NCBI GenBank assembly: GCA_947630705.1
Contig: CANRIK010000004.1
Location: 43,007-107,006, forward strand
Direction: 5' to 3'
Origin: an uncultured Clostridia bacterium
Lineage (GTDB): Bacteria > Bacillota > Clostridia > Christensenellales > Borkfalkiaceae
Length of the DNA: 64,000 nucleotides
Part shown: piece after piece, positions 8,450-16,964 of the stretch
Position numbering within the stretch: position 1 is the first letter of the stretch
How the letters are laid out: every line of letters begins with the position of its first letter
The notes under the pieces: model-generated
Databases searched by the model: none
Told to the model about the DNA's origin: nothing
The model's input: the letters and a program-made list of their open reading frames with translations, nothing else
Program-made: the position numbers and the translations under genes

Positions 8450-9844
8450 ATGTATTACGGGCGAATCCTATTATTCGGTTTTCGGAGGGTAAAAACGGGT
8501 AAATATTTCGGTACCGACGGTTTCCGCGGCGAAGCCGGCGCAACAATTACCGCAGAGCAGGCCTTCAAGTGCGGCAGAGTTCTCGGCTGGTATTTCGGGG
8601 TCAACATGGGCCGCAAATGCCGCGCCGTAATAGGCAAGGACACAAGACTTTCCTCCTATATGCTCGAATACGCCCTTGCCGCCGGACTCACGGCGTCGGG
8701 AGGCGACGCCTACATTCTGCACGTGACCACAACTCCGTCCGTATCGTATCTTACAAGATGCGACGGCTTCGACTGCGGCATAATGATATCGGCAAGTCAC
8801 AACGGCTACCGCGACAACGGGATAAAGCTGTTCGATTCCCGCGGCGAAAAACTGTCCGGAGGAGTTATAACTCTCATCGAAAAATATCTTGACGGCGATC
8901 TGCACCCCTTCGGAGGCGAAATAATGTCGGCGAGCGGCAAAAATATCGGGCGCACCGTAGACTACGTTTCCGGCAGAAACAGATACACGGGGTATCTTAT
9001 TTCTCTTTCCACGTGCTCCTATAAGGATTACAGAATAGGCATAGACGGAGCCAACGGCAGCGCCTTCAACCTTGCCCGTTCGGTGTTCGACGCGTTGGGC
9101 GCAAAGACATATCTCATAGGAGGCGAGCCCGACGGAACTAATATCAACGGCGGCGTGGGCTCCACGCATATCGACGCTTTGCAGAGGCTCGTACTCGATA
9201 ATTCCCTCGATATCGGCTTTGCCTTCGACGGCGACGCGGACAGATGTATTGCCGTGGATTCGCGCGGAGAAGTGATAACGGGCGACGAAATTTTATATAT
9301 TCTCGCCGATTTTCTCAAAAAAAGGGGCGAACTTTCCTCAAACAGAATAGTCTGCACTTCAATGAGCAACGGCGGATTGATAAAAAGTCTGAAAAACCGC
9401 GGCGTGGAATGTACGGTCTGCGACGTCGGCGACAGCAACGTCTGCCGCGCTATGCGACAGACGGGCGCCGTTCTCGGCGGCGAAAGAAGCGGACATATAG
9501 TCTTTTCGAAGTACGGCTCTACGGGCGACGGATTGGTCACCGCTATTCTGATTATGGAAGCGTTGATTTCATCCAATTCCACTCTTGCGGCGCTTTTAAA
9601 GGATTTCAAACCTCTTTCGCAGATAAATTGCAACATACCGTGCAACGACAAGCAGATTGCCATGTCGGGAGCCGAGGAGCTCGCCGCCGAACTCGCCGAG
9701 AGATTGAATTTGCGCATAATAGTCCGGCCGTCCGGAACGGAAAAACTTATCCGAGTCATGGCGGAGGGCGAGAGCAACGAAGCGTGCGCTCTCGCCTGCA
9801 AAACTCTCAACGAGAAAATAATAGCGAATTGCTCGAAATTTTGA
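8450..9844 (+). CDS. glmM: Phosphoglucosamine mutase
   Basis: Interconverts glucosamine-6-phosphate and glucosamine-1-phosphate, feeding UDP-GlcNAc and thus peptidoglycan. Motifs: KYFGTDGFRG at the N-terminus, the phosphoserine loop MISASHNGYRDNG, the metal loop FAFDGDADRCIAVD, the sugar loop GGERSGHIV, and the phosphate-binding RPSGTEKLIRVM near the C-terminus. The conventional start is the ATG at 8450, but it has no SD and adds 15 residues not seen in the family. A perfect GGAGGG (8484-8489) sits five bases before an ACG (8495-8497), exactly where the family methionine is expected. So the real start may be ACG, or ATG with a sequence variant. glmS follows after 20 bases. Confidence 0.95.
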   Translation: MYYGRILLFGFRRVKTGKYFGTDGFRGEAGATITAEQAFKCGRVLGWYFGVNMGRKCRAVIGKDTRLSSYMLEYALAAGLTASGGDAYILHVTTTPSVSYLTRCDGFDCGIMISASHNGYRDNGIKLFDSRGEKLSGGVITLIEKYLDGDLHPFGGEIMSASGKNIGRTVDYVSGRNRYTGYLISLSTCSYKDYRIGIDGANGSAFNLARSVFDALGAKTYLIGGEPDGTNINGGVGSTHIDALQRLVLDNSLDIGFAFDGDADRCIAVDSRGEVITGDEILYILADFLKKRGELSSNRIVCTSMSNGGLIKSLKNRGVECTVCDVGDSNVCRAMRQTGAVLGGERSGHIVFSKYGSTGDGLVTAILIMEALISSNSTLAALLKDFKPLSQINCNIPCNDKQIAMSGAEELAAELAERLNLRIIVRPSGTEKLIRVMAEGESNEACALACKTLNEKIIANCSKF

Positions 9845-9864
9845 ATTAAAGCCGAGGTCTTTGA

Positions 9865-11634
9865 ATGTGCGGAATTGTAGGATATGCAGGCGGCGACAGC
9901 GCCGCGAAAATAATTTATGACGGACTTTTGAAACTTGAATACCGCGGATACGACTCCGCCGGAATAGCCGTCATGGAACAAGGAAAAATAACCGTGGCGA
10001 AAAGAGTCGGAAGGGTGCAGAAACTTGCCCCGTCCGTACAGATTTTGGAGGGGAACATAGGCATAGGCCACACGCGTTGGGCAACTCACGGCAAGCCGTC
10101 GGACGAAAACGCCCATCCCCACACTTCCGGAAAAATTACGGTCGTGCACAACGGAATAATAGAAAATTACGCCGAACTCAAATCGGAGCTTTCGGCCGAG
10201 GGCAGAATTTTTCTGTCGGAGACTGACAGCGAGGTGATTGCCGCTCTCATAGACAAATTTTACGACGGAGACCTTCTCAAAGCCGTAATAGATTGCGCAC
10301 GTATGCTTAAAGGCTCATATGCGCTTCTTGCGATGTGTGAAGGAGAGGAGCGGATAGTGGCGGCGAAATACCGCTCGCCCGTAATATTGGGACTCGGCGG
10401 AAATGGCAACTTTGTCGTCAGCGACGAACCGGCTCTCGCCGGCAACTGCCCCGAGCTATGCGTCCTCGAAGACGGCGACTTCGCCGTGATAACTCCGCTA
10501 TCCGTCGCTGTTTACGACAGCATGAAAAACCCCGTAATCAGAGCGGTGTATCCCGTTGCGGCAAAGGAACAGAGCATAGTTTTAAGGGGCTATCCGCACT
10601 ATATGATAAAGGAGCTTTGGGAGTCTCCGTCGGCAGTGTCTCGGACGCTCTCCGAATTTGCGAAAGTGCAATACGGGGTCGAAAAATTGCTGAAAGACGC
10701 AAAAAAAATCATATTGACCGGCTGCGGAACGGCATATCACGCCGCGCTCGTCGGGAAGAGATATTTTTGCGAAATATGCAAAAAAAGCGCGGAGGCGGAG
10801 TACGCGGGAGAGCTGCGCTATGATATGCCCGTCATAGGATGCGGCACCGTACTTGTCGCAGTCACGCAGAGCGGCGAAACGGCGGACACGGTAGAGGCCG
10901 CGCGGCTGTATAAAAGTCTGAATGCAAAGGTGATAGCCGTGACAAACTGCCCTCATTCGGCCATAACCCGAATATCCGACGCTGTGGTTCCCGTGGCGGC
11001 CGGTCCGGAGATCTGCGTCGCCGCCACAAAGAGCTATTCGGCGCAGATAGCCGCCCTGCTTTCCATGGCTCTCGCCGTCGGCCGATCGCCCGAATGCGAG
11101 GTCCTTAAAAGAGAGCTTCTCTCCGCTCCGTCAACCATATTGAAAACGCTTGAAGAAATCGACATATACGCACTTGCCGAAATGTGCGCGCGTTCTCGCG
11201 GAGTGTATTTTATGGGCAGGGGCATAGATTACGCGCTCGCCCTAGAAGCCAGCCTCAAACTCAAAGAAGTCAGTTATATCGCCGGTAGCGGTTATCCGGC
11301 AAGCGAATTGAAGCACGGCGCTCTCGCTCTCATAGACGGCGGCACGCTGTCCGTATTTTTGATAAATGACGAAGCCCTCGCCTCAAAGAGCGCTAACGCC
11401 GTCGAACAGACGATTTCTCGCGGAGGCATGGTGTCGGTCATAACTTCTCTTCGTGAAGTTGGCGAACAGTTCTCCGGCAGAGCGGAGGTGATAACCCTTC
11501 CCTCCTCAAACAGATATCTCTCGCCGTTTGCGGCGGCGGCAGCCGTTCAGTTTCTGGCCTATCGCACGGCGGTCACTCTCGGCAGAAATCCCGATAAACC
11601 CCGTAACCTCGCAAAGAGCGTCACGGTTGAATAA
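9865..11634 (+). CDS. glmS: Glutamine--fructose-6-phosphate aminotransferase (isomerising)
   Basis: Makes glucosamine-6-phosphate from fructose-6-phosphate and glutamine, the first step to UDP-GlcNAc. The N-terminal glutaminase domain starts MCGIVGYAGG with the nucleophilic Cys directly after Met, and has the usual LEYRGYDSAGI and GHTRWATHGKPSDENAHPH. Two SIS sugar-isomerase domains follow (GCGTAYHAALVGKRY; VTQSGETADTVEAAR; then EASLKLKEVSYI). The C-terminus PRNLAKSVTVE is typical. At 589 residues it is slightly shorter than the usual about 600. It lies 20 bases after glmM, so the two steps are encoded together; the short gap leaves no room for a glmS ribozyme. Confidence 0.97.
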   Translation: MCGIVGYAGGDSAAKIIYDGLLKLEYRGYDSAGIAVMEQGKITVAKRVGRVQKLAPSVQILEGNIGIGHTRWATHGKPSDENAHPHTSGKITVVHNGIIENYAELKSELSAEGRIFLSETDSEVIAALIDKFYDGDLLKAVIDCARMLKGSYALLAMCEGEERIVAAKYRSPVILGLGGNGNFVVSDEPALAGNCPELCVLEDGDFAVITPLSVAVYDSMKNPVIRAVYPVAAKEQSIVLRGYPHYMIKELWESPSAVSRTLSEFAKVQYGVEKLLKDAKKIILTGCGTAYHAALVGKRYFCEICKKSAEAEYAGELRYDMPVIGCGTVLVAVTQSGETADTVEAARLYKSLNAKVIAVTNCPHSAITRISDAVVPVAAGPEICVAATKSYSAQIAALLSMALAVGRSPECEVLKRELLSAPSTILKTLEEIDIYALAEMCARSRGVYFMGRGIDYALALEASLKLKEVSYIAGSGYPASELKHGALALIDGGTLSVFLINDEALASKSANAVEQTISRGGMVSVITSLREVGEQFSGRAEVITLPSSNRYLSPFAAAAAVQFLAYRTAVTLGRNPDKPRNLAKSVTVE

Positions 11635-11635
11635 G

Positions 11636-11670
11636 AGAGCGGCGAGGATGCAGTTCATCCTCGCCGCTCT
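11636..11670 (+). terminator. Hairpin between convergent glmS and sdaA
   Basis: Perfect 15-bp stem AGAGCGGCGAGGATG/CATCCTCGCCGCTCT with loop CAGTT, starting one base after the glmS stop. There is no T-run on either side. Confidence 0.7.
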
Positions 11671-11711
11671 TGATGTATGTAAACTTGTCATACGTAAATC
11701 GGTATGAAATT

Positions 11712-12926
11712 TTATGTGCGCTTGCGGTAATGCGTGGCAAGTCCTCCGGAGGCCGTTTCGCGATAATTTCCCAAAAGGTCTTTGCCCGTCGCGTACATCG
11801 TTTCCACAACGGTGTCGAAGGATATCTTCCTCGAATCCGCAAGAAAGTCCGCAAGAGACAGCGCGTTTATGGCGCGCATGGCGGCAACCGCGTTTCTCTC
11901 TATGCAGGGTATCTGCACGAGTCCGCCGATGGGGTCGCACGTCAGCCCGAGATGGTGCTCCATGGCCACTTCCGCGGCGTATTCTATCTGGTCGAGCCCC
12001 ATTTCGAACAGCTCCGCAAGCGCCGCCGCCGCCATGGAACAGGCCGTGCCTATTTCCGCCTGACAGCCGCATTCCGCGCCGCTTATGGAGGCGTTTTGCT
12101 TTATTATGTTGCCTATGAGCCCTCCCACGGCGAGAGCTTTAACTATCTCTCCGTCCGAAAAACCTCTCGTCTCCTGCATGTATTTTAGAACAGCCGGAAC
12201 CACTCCGCAGGCTCCGCACGTCGGCGCGGTGACTATGATTCCTCCCGAAGCGTTCTGTTCGCTTGTCGCAAACGCATATGAACATACGAGCCTGTTTTCA
12301 CGCGTCTGCGCGGATTCGTCTATATGCCTCTGGTGATAAAGATATTGCGCGCGTCTCTCCGTTTCCAAGCCCCCGGGCAGTATGCCGGAACAGGTGAGCC
12401 CCTCGTGAATGGTGACCTTCATTCTGTCCCAAATTTTTCCGAGGTAGTAAAAGATATCCTTGCCCTCGCATTCCTCGACGTACTGCCAAAGCCTTATGTT
12501 TTTAGATTTGCAGTAGGCCGCTATCGCCGTAAAAGTGGTGAGGGGATATATGTCGTCGGGCGGATACTTTTCTCCGCCGGAATCTCCTTCGAGTATGATG
12601 GTGCCTCCGCCAACGCTGTAAACGCGCTGTTTTATCAGAAGTTTGCCGGCTTTGAACATTTCAACGTCGAGAGTGTTCGGGTGTACGGGACAAGCCGATA
12701 CGGTATCGAACGCCACCTCGCATTCGAGGGGCGCCGCGGTTTTGAGAATTACGTTGTCCGTTCCGTGTCCCTTGCCCGTCATCGCAAGCGAACCGTAGAG
12801 CGTAACTTTGATTCTGTCCGCTTCGGGGAAGCGCTCCTTCATAAGTTTTATCGCCCTTTCGGGGCCTATCGTGTGCGAGCTCGAAGGTCCGCGCCCTATC
12901 TTGTAAAGTTCCCTTAAAGTCTGCAT
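11712..12926 (-). CDS. sdaA: L-serine ammonia-lyase, iron-sulfur dependent, single chain
   Basis: Deaminates L-serine to pyruvate and ammonia using a [4Fe-4S] cluster. The single 404-residue chain joins the beta-like N-terminal domain (KIGRGPSSSHTIGPERAI) to the alpha-like catalytic domain, which has the cluster-ligand region TAPTCGACGVVPAVLKYM, then SGAECGCQAEIGTACSM and GLTCDPIGGLVQIPCIERNA. Many Bacillota split these domains into sdaAB and sdaAA; here they are fused. An AGAGGC lies before the ATG. The tyrosine phosphatase gene ends only nine bases upstream of this start, so both are probably transcribed from the phosphatase promoter. Confidence 0.94.
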   Translation of the reverse strand: MQTLRELYKIGRGPSSSHTIGPERAIKLMKERFPEADRIKVTLYGSLAMTGKGHGTDNVILKTAAPLECEVAFDTVSACPVHPNTLDVEMFKAGKLLIKQRVYSVGGGTIILEGDSGGEKYPPDDIYPLTTFTAIAAYCKSKNIRLWQYVEECEGKDIFYYLGKIWDRMKVTIHEGLTCSGILPGGLETERRAQYLYHQRHIDESAQTRENRLVCSYAFATSEQNASGGIIVTAPTCGACGVVPAVLKYMQETRGFSDGEIVKALAVGGLIGNIIKQNASISGAECGCQAEIGTACSMAAAALAELFEMGLDQIEYAAEVAMEHHLGLTCDPIGGLVQIPCIERNAVAAMRAINALSLADFLADSRKISFDTVVETMYATGKDLLGNYRETASGGLATHYRKRT

Positions 12927-12935
12927 AAAAAGCCT

Positions 12936-13733
12936 CTATTCAAGATATTTGTCCTTAATGGCAAGGAGCTGTTCCTCCGTCATTCCCAATCCGTTCTTCA
13001 TGTAGTCGGAGATCGTGCCGTACTTTTCCTCTATTTCGTCCATGAGCTGTGAAATATATTGAGGCTTCGGCAGCATCTGCGCATACAGCAAATGCTTGAA
13101 TTTAAGGGAAATGGGGGAGCAGATAAGTCCGAATTTCTGCCAGTATCTCCTTCGGCGCTGTAACCTGTAACTTAACATGTAGTCGTCGATTATGGTCTGT
13201 CTGTCTGCGCCGAGAACGGAAAGGAGCAACATTGCGATTATTCCCGTTCTGTCCGTGCCCGAGTTGCAGTGGAACAGAATACAGCGCTCCTCGGCGGCAA
13301 TCAAATCGAAGATTTTTTTAAGCGTCGCCTTTGACTGTTCCTCGAATGCAATATAGCTGTACATGGCGTGCATGAAATTTTCGTATGTTCCGAAATCCTT
13401 TTTGACACGCTTGCTCTGCGCGTACATTTCGGTGGACATGTGCTTTGCCGCGGTCTGTTCGGGAGGAGCCGTCGGAATCAGCGTCAGGTAGTGATATTCG
13501 ACCCCTTTGAGTATAGTGGGCGGATTTTCGGCTATCTCCCTCGGCGTGCGCAAATCTATGATATTATCTATATCGAGCTCTTCGAGAGCTTTTACGGTCT
13601 CCTCGGGAAGTTTGCTCAATCTTCCGCTGCGAATAACCTTTCCGCAACGCAGTTTTTTGCCGTCGGCAACGGGGATACCTCCCATGTCCCGAATATTTTT
13701 TGTCCTTTTCAGCTTTATAAGTTGATTTGTCAT
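12936..13733 (-). CDS. Tyrosine-protein phosphatase (Tyr_phosphatase3 family)
   Basis: A 265-residue phosphatase with the cysteine-phosphatase loop FHCNSGTDRTGI (C-x5-R) near residue 170 and the family N-terminal NIRDMGG...RCGKVIRSGRLSKL segment. Proteins of this family act on phosphotyrosine, phosphoinositides or small phosphate esters; the substrate here is not evident. The start ATG has no SD. A promoter with its -10 box six bases upstream points to a leaderless mRNA. It is the first gene of a likely two-gene unit with sdaA. Confidence 0.87.
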   Translation of the reverse strand: MTNQLIKLKRTKNIRDMGGIPVADGKKLRCGKVIRSGRLSKLPEETVKALEELDIDNIIDLRTPREIAENPPTILKGVEYHYLTLIPTAPPEQTAAKHMSTEMYAQSKRVKKDFGTYENFMHAMYSYIAFEEQSKATLKKIFDLIAAEERCILFHCNSGTDRTGIIAMLLLSVLGADRQTIIDDYMLSYRLQRRRRYWQKFGLICSPISLKFKHLLYAQMLPKPQYISQLMDEIEEKYGTISDYMKNGLGMTEEQLLAIKDKYLE

Positions 13734-13739
13734 GCCTAT

Positions 13740-13768
13740 ATTTTAACAGAATGTCGCCGTTTAGTCAA
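13740..13768 (-). promoter_or_regulatory. Promoter of tyrosine phosphatase-sdaA, probably leaderless
   Basis: Minus strand: TTGACT (13763-13768), 17-base spacer, TAAAAT (13740-13745), with TG one base upstream. Six bases (ATAGGC) separate it from the ATG at 13733. Confidence 0.75.
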
Positions 13769-13857
13769 TGCTCCTTTGCAACTTGCAAAAATAAAGTTTT
13801 TTATGCGCGGCGTCCGTAATATCATATTAATGAAAGTTTTGCGCCGCGGAGGGACAT

Positions 13858-14883
13858 TTGGAAGTATTGAATACGTTTGCGATGTCTGCGATACTCGTAG
13901 TTCTCCTCGGACTTTCGGGGTTCTTTTCCGCGGCGGAGACGGCTTTTACAGGGTTTTCGGAAATTAAAATGAAGCGCCTTGCGGTTACGGAAAAACGCGC
14001 TCGGCTCGTGCTCGAACTGAACCGCAATTACGGGGACGTTTTAACTACTCTCTTAATCGGAAACAATATAGTAAACATACTTGCGACTTCCCTCGCCACG
14101 GTAATTTTCGTGGCCGAATTCGGCGACGTCGGCGTGACCGTCTCTACTGTCGCAATGACCGTTGCCGTGCTCGTTTTCGGAGAGGTTTCTCCAAAGACAA
14201 TAGCCAAGGAACGTCCGGAAAAATTCGCCATGTTCTCCGCTCCGGCGATAAAGGTTTTTTCGGTATTGTTCCGCCCGTTATGTAAGCTGTTCGGCATATG
14301 GAAAAAATTTCTCGCTCGGATTTTCCGCTTCGGCAAGAGGCCTTCTCCGATGACGGAAGAGGAGTTCGGCATAATAGTTTCCGACATTGCCGACGAGGGA
14401 GTTATCCGCCGAGGAGAGGAGCGGCTCATAAAAAACGCCATTCGCTTCGAGACGACCGCGGTGGCTTCGATAATGGTTCCGGCGGAGAAAATGACGTGCG
14501 TCAAAGAGGAGTGGAACGCGGAAGAGATACGTGAGGTATTCGAGGAATACAACTATTCCCGTGTGCCCGTAATACGCGGCAGCGTGTCGGAGATATCCGG
14601 CATACTCTACCGCACGGATTTTTACAGAATGAGACTGTGCGGAAAGGAGGATATAAAGCCCCTTTTAAAGCCCGTTTTTTATTGTAAAGCCGCCGATCGC
14701 CTGCCTGACCTATTGAAAGTCATGCAGGGCTCTCGGCGGCATCTTGCCGTTGTGGCCGACGGCTCACGCGTGCTCGGGCTTGTTACGGTGGAGGACATAA
14801 TAGAACAGCTCGTCGGCGAAATTGAGGACAGATACGATTCCGTTCCCGAAAAGACGGTTAATTTTCGCGAAGCGGAGGAGTAA
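13858..14883 (+). CDS. CNNM/CorC-type hemolysin-family membrane protein, short form
   Basis: Membrane protein with an N-terminal CNNM (DUF21) transmembrane domain (about residues 1-170; SGFFSAAETAFTGFSEIKM is typical) followed by a CBS pair (about 195-330; segments VPAEKMTCV, YSRVPVIRG, HLAVVADGSRVLGLVTVEDI). Relatives are linked to magnesium or cobalt efflux and resistance. It ends at 341 residues, just after VGEIEDRYD, so the C-terminal CorC_HlyC domain of the usual about 420-residue protein is missing. Start is TTG, four bases after GGAGGG. It is transcribed away from the phosphatase gene. Confidence 0.9.
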   Translation: MEVLNTFAMSAILVVLLGLSGFFSAAETAFTGFSEIKMKRLAVTEKRARLVLELNRNYGDVLTTLLIGNNIVNILATSLATVIFVAEFGDVGVTVSTVAMTVAVLVFGEVSPKTIAKERPEKFAMFSAPAIKVFSVLFRPLCKLFGIWKKFLARIFRFGKRPSPMTEEEFGIIVSDIADEGVIRRGEERLIKNAIRFETTAVASIMVPAEKMTCVKEEWNAEEIREVFEEYNYSRVPVIRGSVSEISGILYRTDFYRMRLCGKEDIKPLLKPVFYCKAADRLPDLLKVMQGSRRHLAVVADGSRVLGLVTVEDIIEQLVGEIEDRYDSVPEKTVNFREAEE

Positions 14884-14902
14884 TTTCGCAAATTTTCCGC
14901 TC

Positions 14903-14930
14903 TTGACAGCCACTCACGTTATGATATAAT
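14903..14930 (+). promoter_or_regulatory. Promoter of radC
   Basis: Perfect TTGACA (14903-14908) and TATAAT (14925-14930) with a 16-base spacer, about 30 bases before the radC ATG, which has its own SD (GGAGAAAGG). Confidence 0.88.
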
Positions 14931-14960
14931 TAAAATGAAGTATTTTTTCGGAGAAAGGAT

Positions 14961-15677
14961 ATGATACACGAAGGACACAGAAAGCGCATGAACGAAAAAC
15001 TCGCGGCGGGAGAACTCTTGCAGGAGCATGAAAAGCTCGAAATGCTTCTCTTCAACGCCTATCCTCGCAGAAACACCAATCCGGTGGCGCACGCGCTGTT
15101 AAATACGTTCGGATCCATGAAGGGCGTTTTCGAGGCGGAGTTGAAGGATCTTGTGGCCATAGAGGGCGTGGGAGAGAGCGTTGCTCTGTACATAAAATGC
15201 GTTGCATTGTGCTGTAAAACGGCGTACGGAGCCGACGGAGAAGAGGAGGAGTATCTGAAAAATTACGGCGATTTCAAGAGGTTTTCGGCAAAGCGTCTGC
15301 GCGGCAGAACCTCCGAAACGCTCGAAGTTTATTTTCTCGAAAAGAGCGGAAAAGTCAAATACATATTTTCACGTACCGACAGCGACGAGCACAAAGTGTC
15401 TCTTAAAAGGGAGGAAATTCCCTCTGTAATAGCCGCCGTAAAGCCGTACGGAATGCTCATAGCTCACAACCATCTGACGGGAGGGAGCTCTCCGTCTCCG
15501 CGCGACGATAAGTTCACCAGCGAAATACAGATGCTCTGCGATTTGAACGGAATAATTCTTTACGACCATTGCATATATGCGTCCGACAACGATATTTTTT
15601 CGTATTTCGGCGAGGGTCGCATAGACGAAATCAAAAGCAAGTACAATTTAAACGCAATTATCGACAAAACCGAATGA
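14961..15677 (+). CDS. radC: RadC-family JAMM/MPN domain protein
   Basis: Protein of 238 residues with an N-terminal helix-hairpin-helix-like UPF0758 part (LLFNAYPRRNTNPVAHALL; VAIEGVGESVALYIK) and a C-terminal JAMM domain. The metal-binding motif is AHNHLTGGSSPSPRDD near residue 170 (His-x-His, Ser, Asp), with the glutamate in KREEIPS upstream. RadC was named as a DNA-repair factor, but its biochemical role is unsettled. It has its own strong promoter and is the last chromosomal gene before the integrated element. Confidence 0.92.
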   Translation: MIHEGHRKRMNEKLAAGELLQEHEKLEMLLFNAYPRRNTNPVAHALLNTFGSMKGVFEAELKDLVAIEGVGESVALYIKCVALCCKTAYGADGEEEEYLKNYGDFKRFSAKRLRGRTSETLEVYFLEKSGKVKYIFSRTDSDEHKVSLKREEIPSVIAAVKPYGMLIAHNHLTGGSSPSPRDDKFTSEIQMLCDLNGIILYDHCIYASDNDIFSYFGEGRIDEIKSKYNLNAIIDKTE

Positions 15678-15840
15678 GGCGCACCGGCGGCGCTCTGCCG
15701 ATTGATTAATGCGCTTATATTTATAGAAGAATCGATAAAAATTATAAATAATCCGTAATTTATTAATATAAATAATTCCGTAACTTATAAAATGCATAAG
15801 AGCCGCGGCGGAGCACAAAAGTGCTCCGCCGCGGCTTGTC
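15678..15840. other. Short AT-rich gap left of the integrated element
   Basis: AT-rich sequence with no gene, ending in the perfect hairpin at 15801-15836. Confidence 0.5.
15801..15836 (-). terminator. Hairpin originally downstream of tRNA-Ser
   Basis: Perfect 16-bp stem AGCCGCGGCGGAGCAC/GTGCTCCGCCGCGGCT with loop AAAA. It lies directly beyond the CCA end of the tRNA-Ser fragment, so it was probably the terminator of the intact tRNA gene before integration separated them by 8.6 kb. Confidence 0.7.
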
Positions 15841-15896
<56 letters not shown>

Positions 15897-15961
15897 TCCC
15901 TGTACCGTGTTTATCGTTACCGATGTTGTCTATCGTTATTGATATTTAATTCCCGAATTTC

Positions 15962-15997
15962 AGGCTTAAAACCCCTACAAAACGCGGTTTTGAGCCT
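15962..15997 (+). terminator. Terminator just inside the left end of the element
   Basis: 12-bp stem AGGCTTAAAACC/GGTTTTGAGCCT (one T.G pair), 12-base loop, followed by TTTTTT. Plus-strand orientation: it would stop transcription entering from radC. The rest of 15897-16094 holds no gene. Confidence 0.75.
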
Positions 15998-16094
15998 TTT
16001 TTATTGCTGTTTAACGATTTTTGCCGATTGTTGCCCTTGCTTCGGAAAATCGCTTTTGCCGATATGTTTTGTAGAGATTTTGTAGATAGAAAAA

Positions 16095-16751
16095 TTAAAC
16101 TATATGCTTTTGACGCAGCTTGTTAAACAGGTTGTTTACTGCTTCTATGTAACAAACAAATGACGGGTGGTTATGATCGTTACGGGTTAGATAAGTGTTT
16201 TTTAATCTTAAATATTCTTGCCTGACTGCCTCCCAATTTCCGCTTTCTTTTATGCAATCTGCTTTTTCTTTAATATCCTGCGAATGAGGTGCTTCATTCC
16301 AAAAATATTTATCGTTTAACACATATCCCGTTTTCTCATGAATAAGCCGATACCATTTTCTATCGCTTGTAGTTACAATGCACACATCGATCGAAAACAG
16401 CATATCGTGAACAGATTTGAAATAAATCGGTTTAGTCGTTAATGTTGATGTGGAGTCGTCGCAATCGTAAAGGCCGTAGGTTTTCAAAACTTTGTTAAAA
16501 GTTTTCTTGACGGTTTCTTTGATTGTTCGACAATCGTTGATGTCTCTGCATTTTTGGATATTTAAGTTATAATCGAAATCGATAGACTCGTTTTCGTTTT
16601 GGGAAACCATATTTCTTCCCCCGCTGCCCACCAAAAAGAATTGCGAACTGATTTCTGCCTCAAGCAGTTCTTTTGTCAAATCGCTTAAAAGTTCGGCGCA
16701 GTAATTTTGCGCGTTCTTAAGAAATGCTTTGTCTTTAACGTAATGATACAT
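16095..16751 (-). CDS. Nucleotidyltransferase-like protein of unknown function
   Basis: A 218-residue protein. Near residue 40 it has FFLVGSGGRNMV followed by SIDFDYNL, matching the nucleotidyltransferase-fold pattern (GS motif, then Asp-x-Asp); a third acidic residue is likely in FSIDVCIV near 120. The C-terminal half is helical and rich in His, Asn and Asp (TRNDHNHPSFVCYIEAVNN). I recall similar uncharacterised proteins in Bacillota but no assigned role. The start at 16751 has AAAGGAG upstream; the frame is open 27 codons further but without an SD. It is divergent from the XRE-Vsr-methyltransferase operon and lies within the element. A signalling or toxin-type nucleotidyltransferase role is inference only. 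Confidence 0.75.
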   Translation of the reverse strand: MYHYVKDKAFLKNAQNYCAELLSDLTKELLEAEISSQFFLVGSGGRNMVSQNENESIDFDYNLNIQKCRDINDCRTIKETVKKTFNKVLKTYGLYDCDDSTSTLTTKPIYFKSVHDMLFSIDVCIVTTSDRKWYRLIHEKTGYVLNDKYFWNEAPHSQDIKEKADCIKESGNWEAVRQEYLRLKNTYLTRNDHNHPSFVCYIEAVNNLFNKLRQKHIV

Positions 16752-16903
16752 AAAGTTCTCCTTTCGCCCATGCCGTCCGTTTAGAATTTTTCTAAATCGG
16801 TGTATTTTACATAATTTAAAGTCAAAAGTCAAGCAATAAACAGCTGGATTTTAAAATTTCTTCTGCCAAGGATATAAATCTTTCTTCAAGACATCTATGT
16901 TGC

Positions 16904-16932
16904 TTGACTTTATGCTAAATTAATGCTAAAAT
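16904..16932 (+). promoter_or_regulatory. Promoter of the XRE-vsr-methyltransferase-GHKL operon, with possible operator
   Basis: TTGACT (16904-16909), 17-base spacer, TAAAAT (16927-16932). The spacer and -10 region contain two near-copies of ATGCTAAAT about 11 bases apart (about 16912-16932), a possible binding site for the XRE protein encoded next. Confidence 0.65.
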
Positions 16933-16964
16933 ACTGATAACAAAATGCAAGATGGAGAATGCGT

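Noticed and set aside
9028..10149. Long minus-strand open frame of 373 codons
   Set aside because: Antisense to glmM and the start of glmS, whose motifs are unambiguous; its composition is that of a shadow frame.
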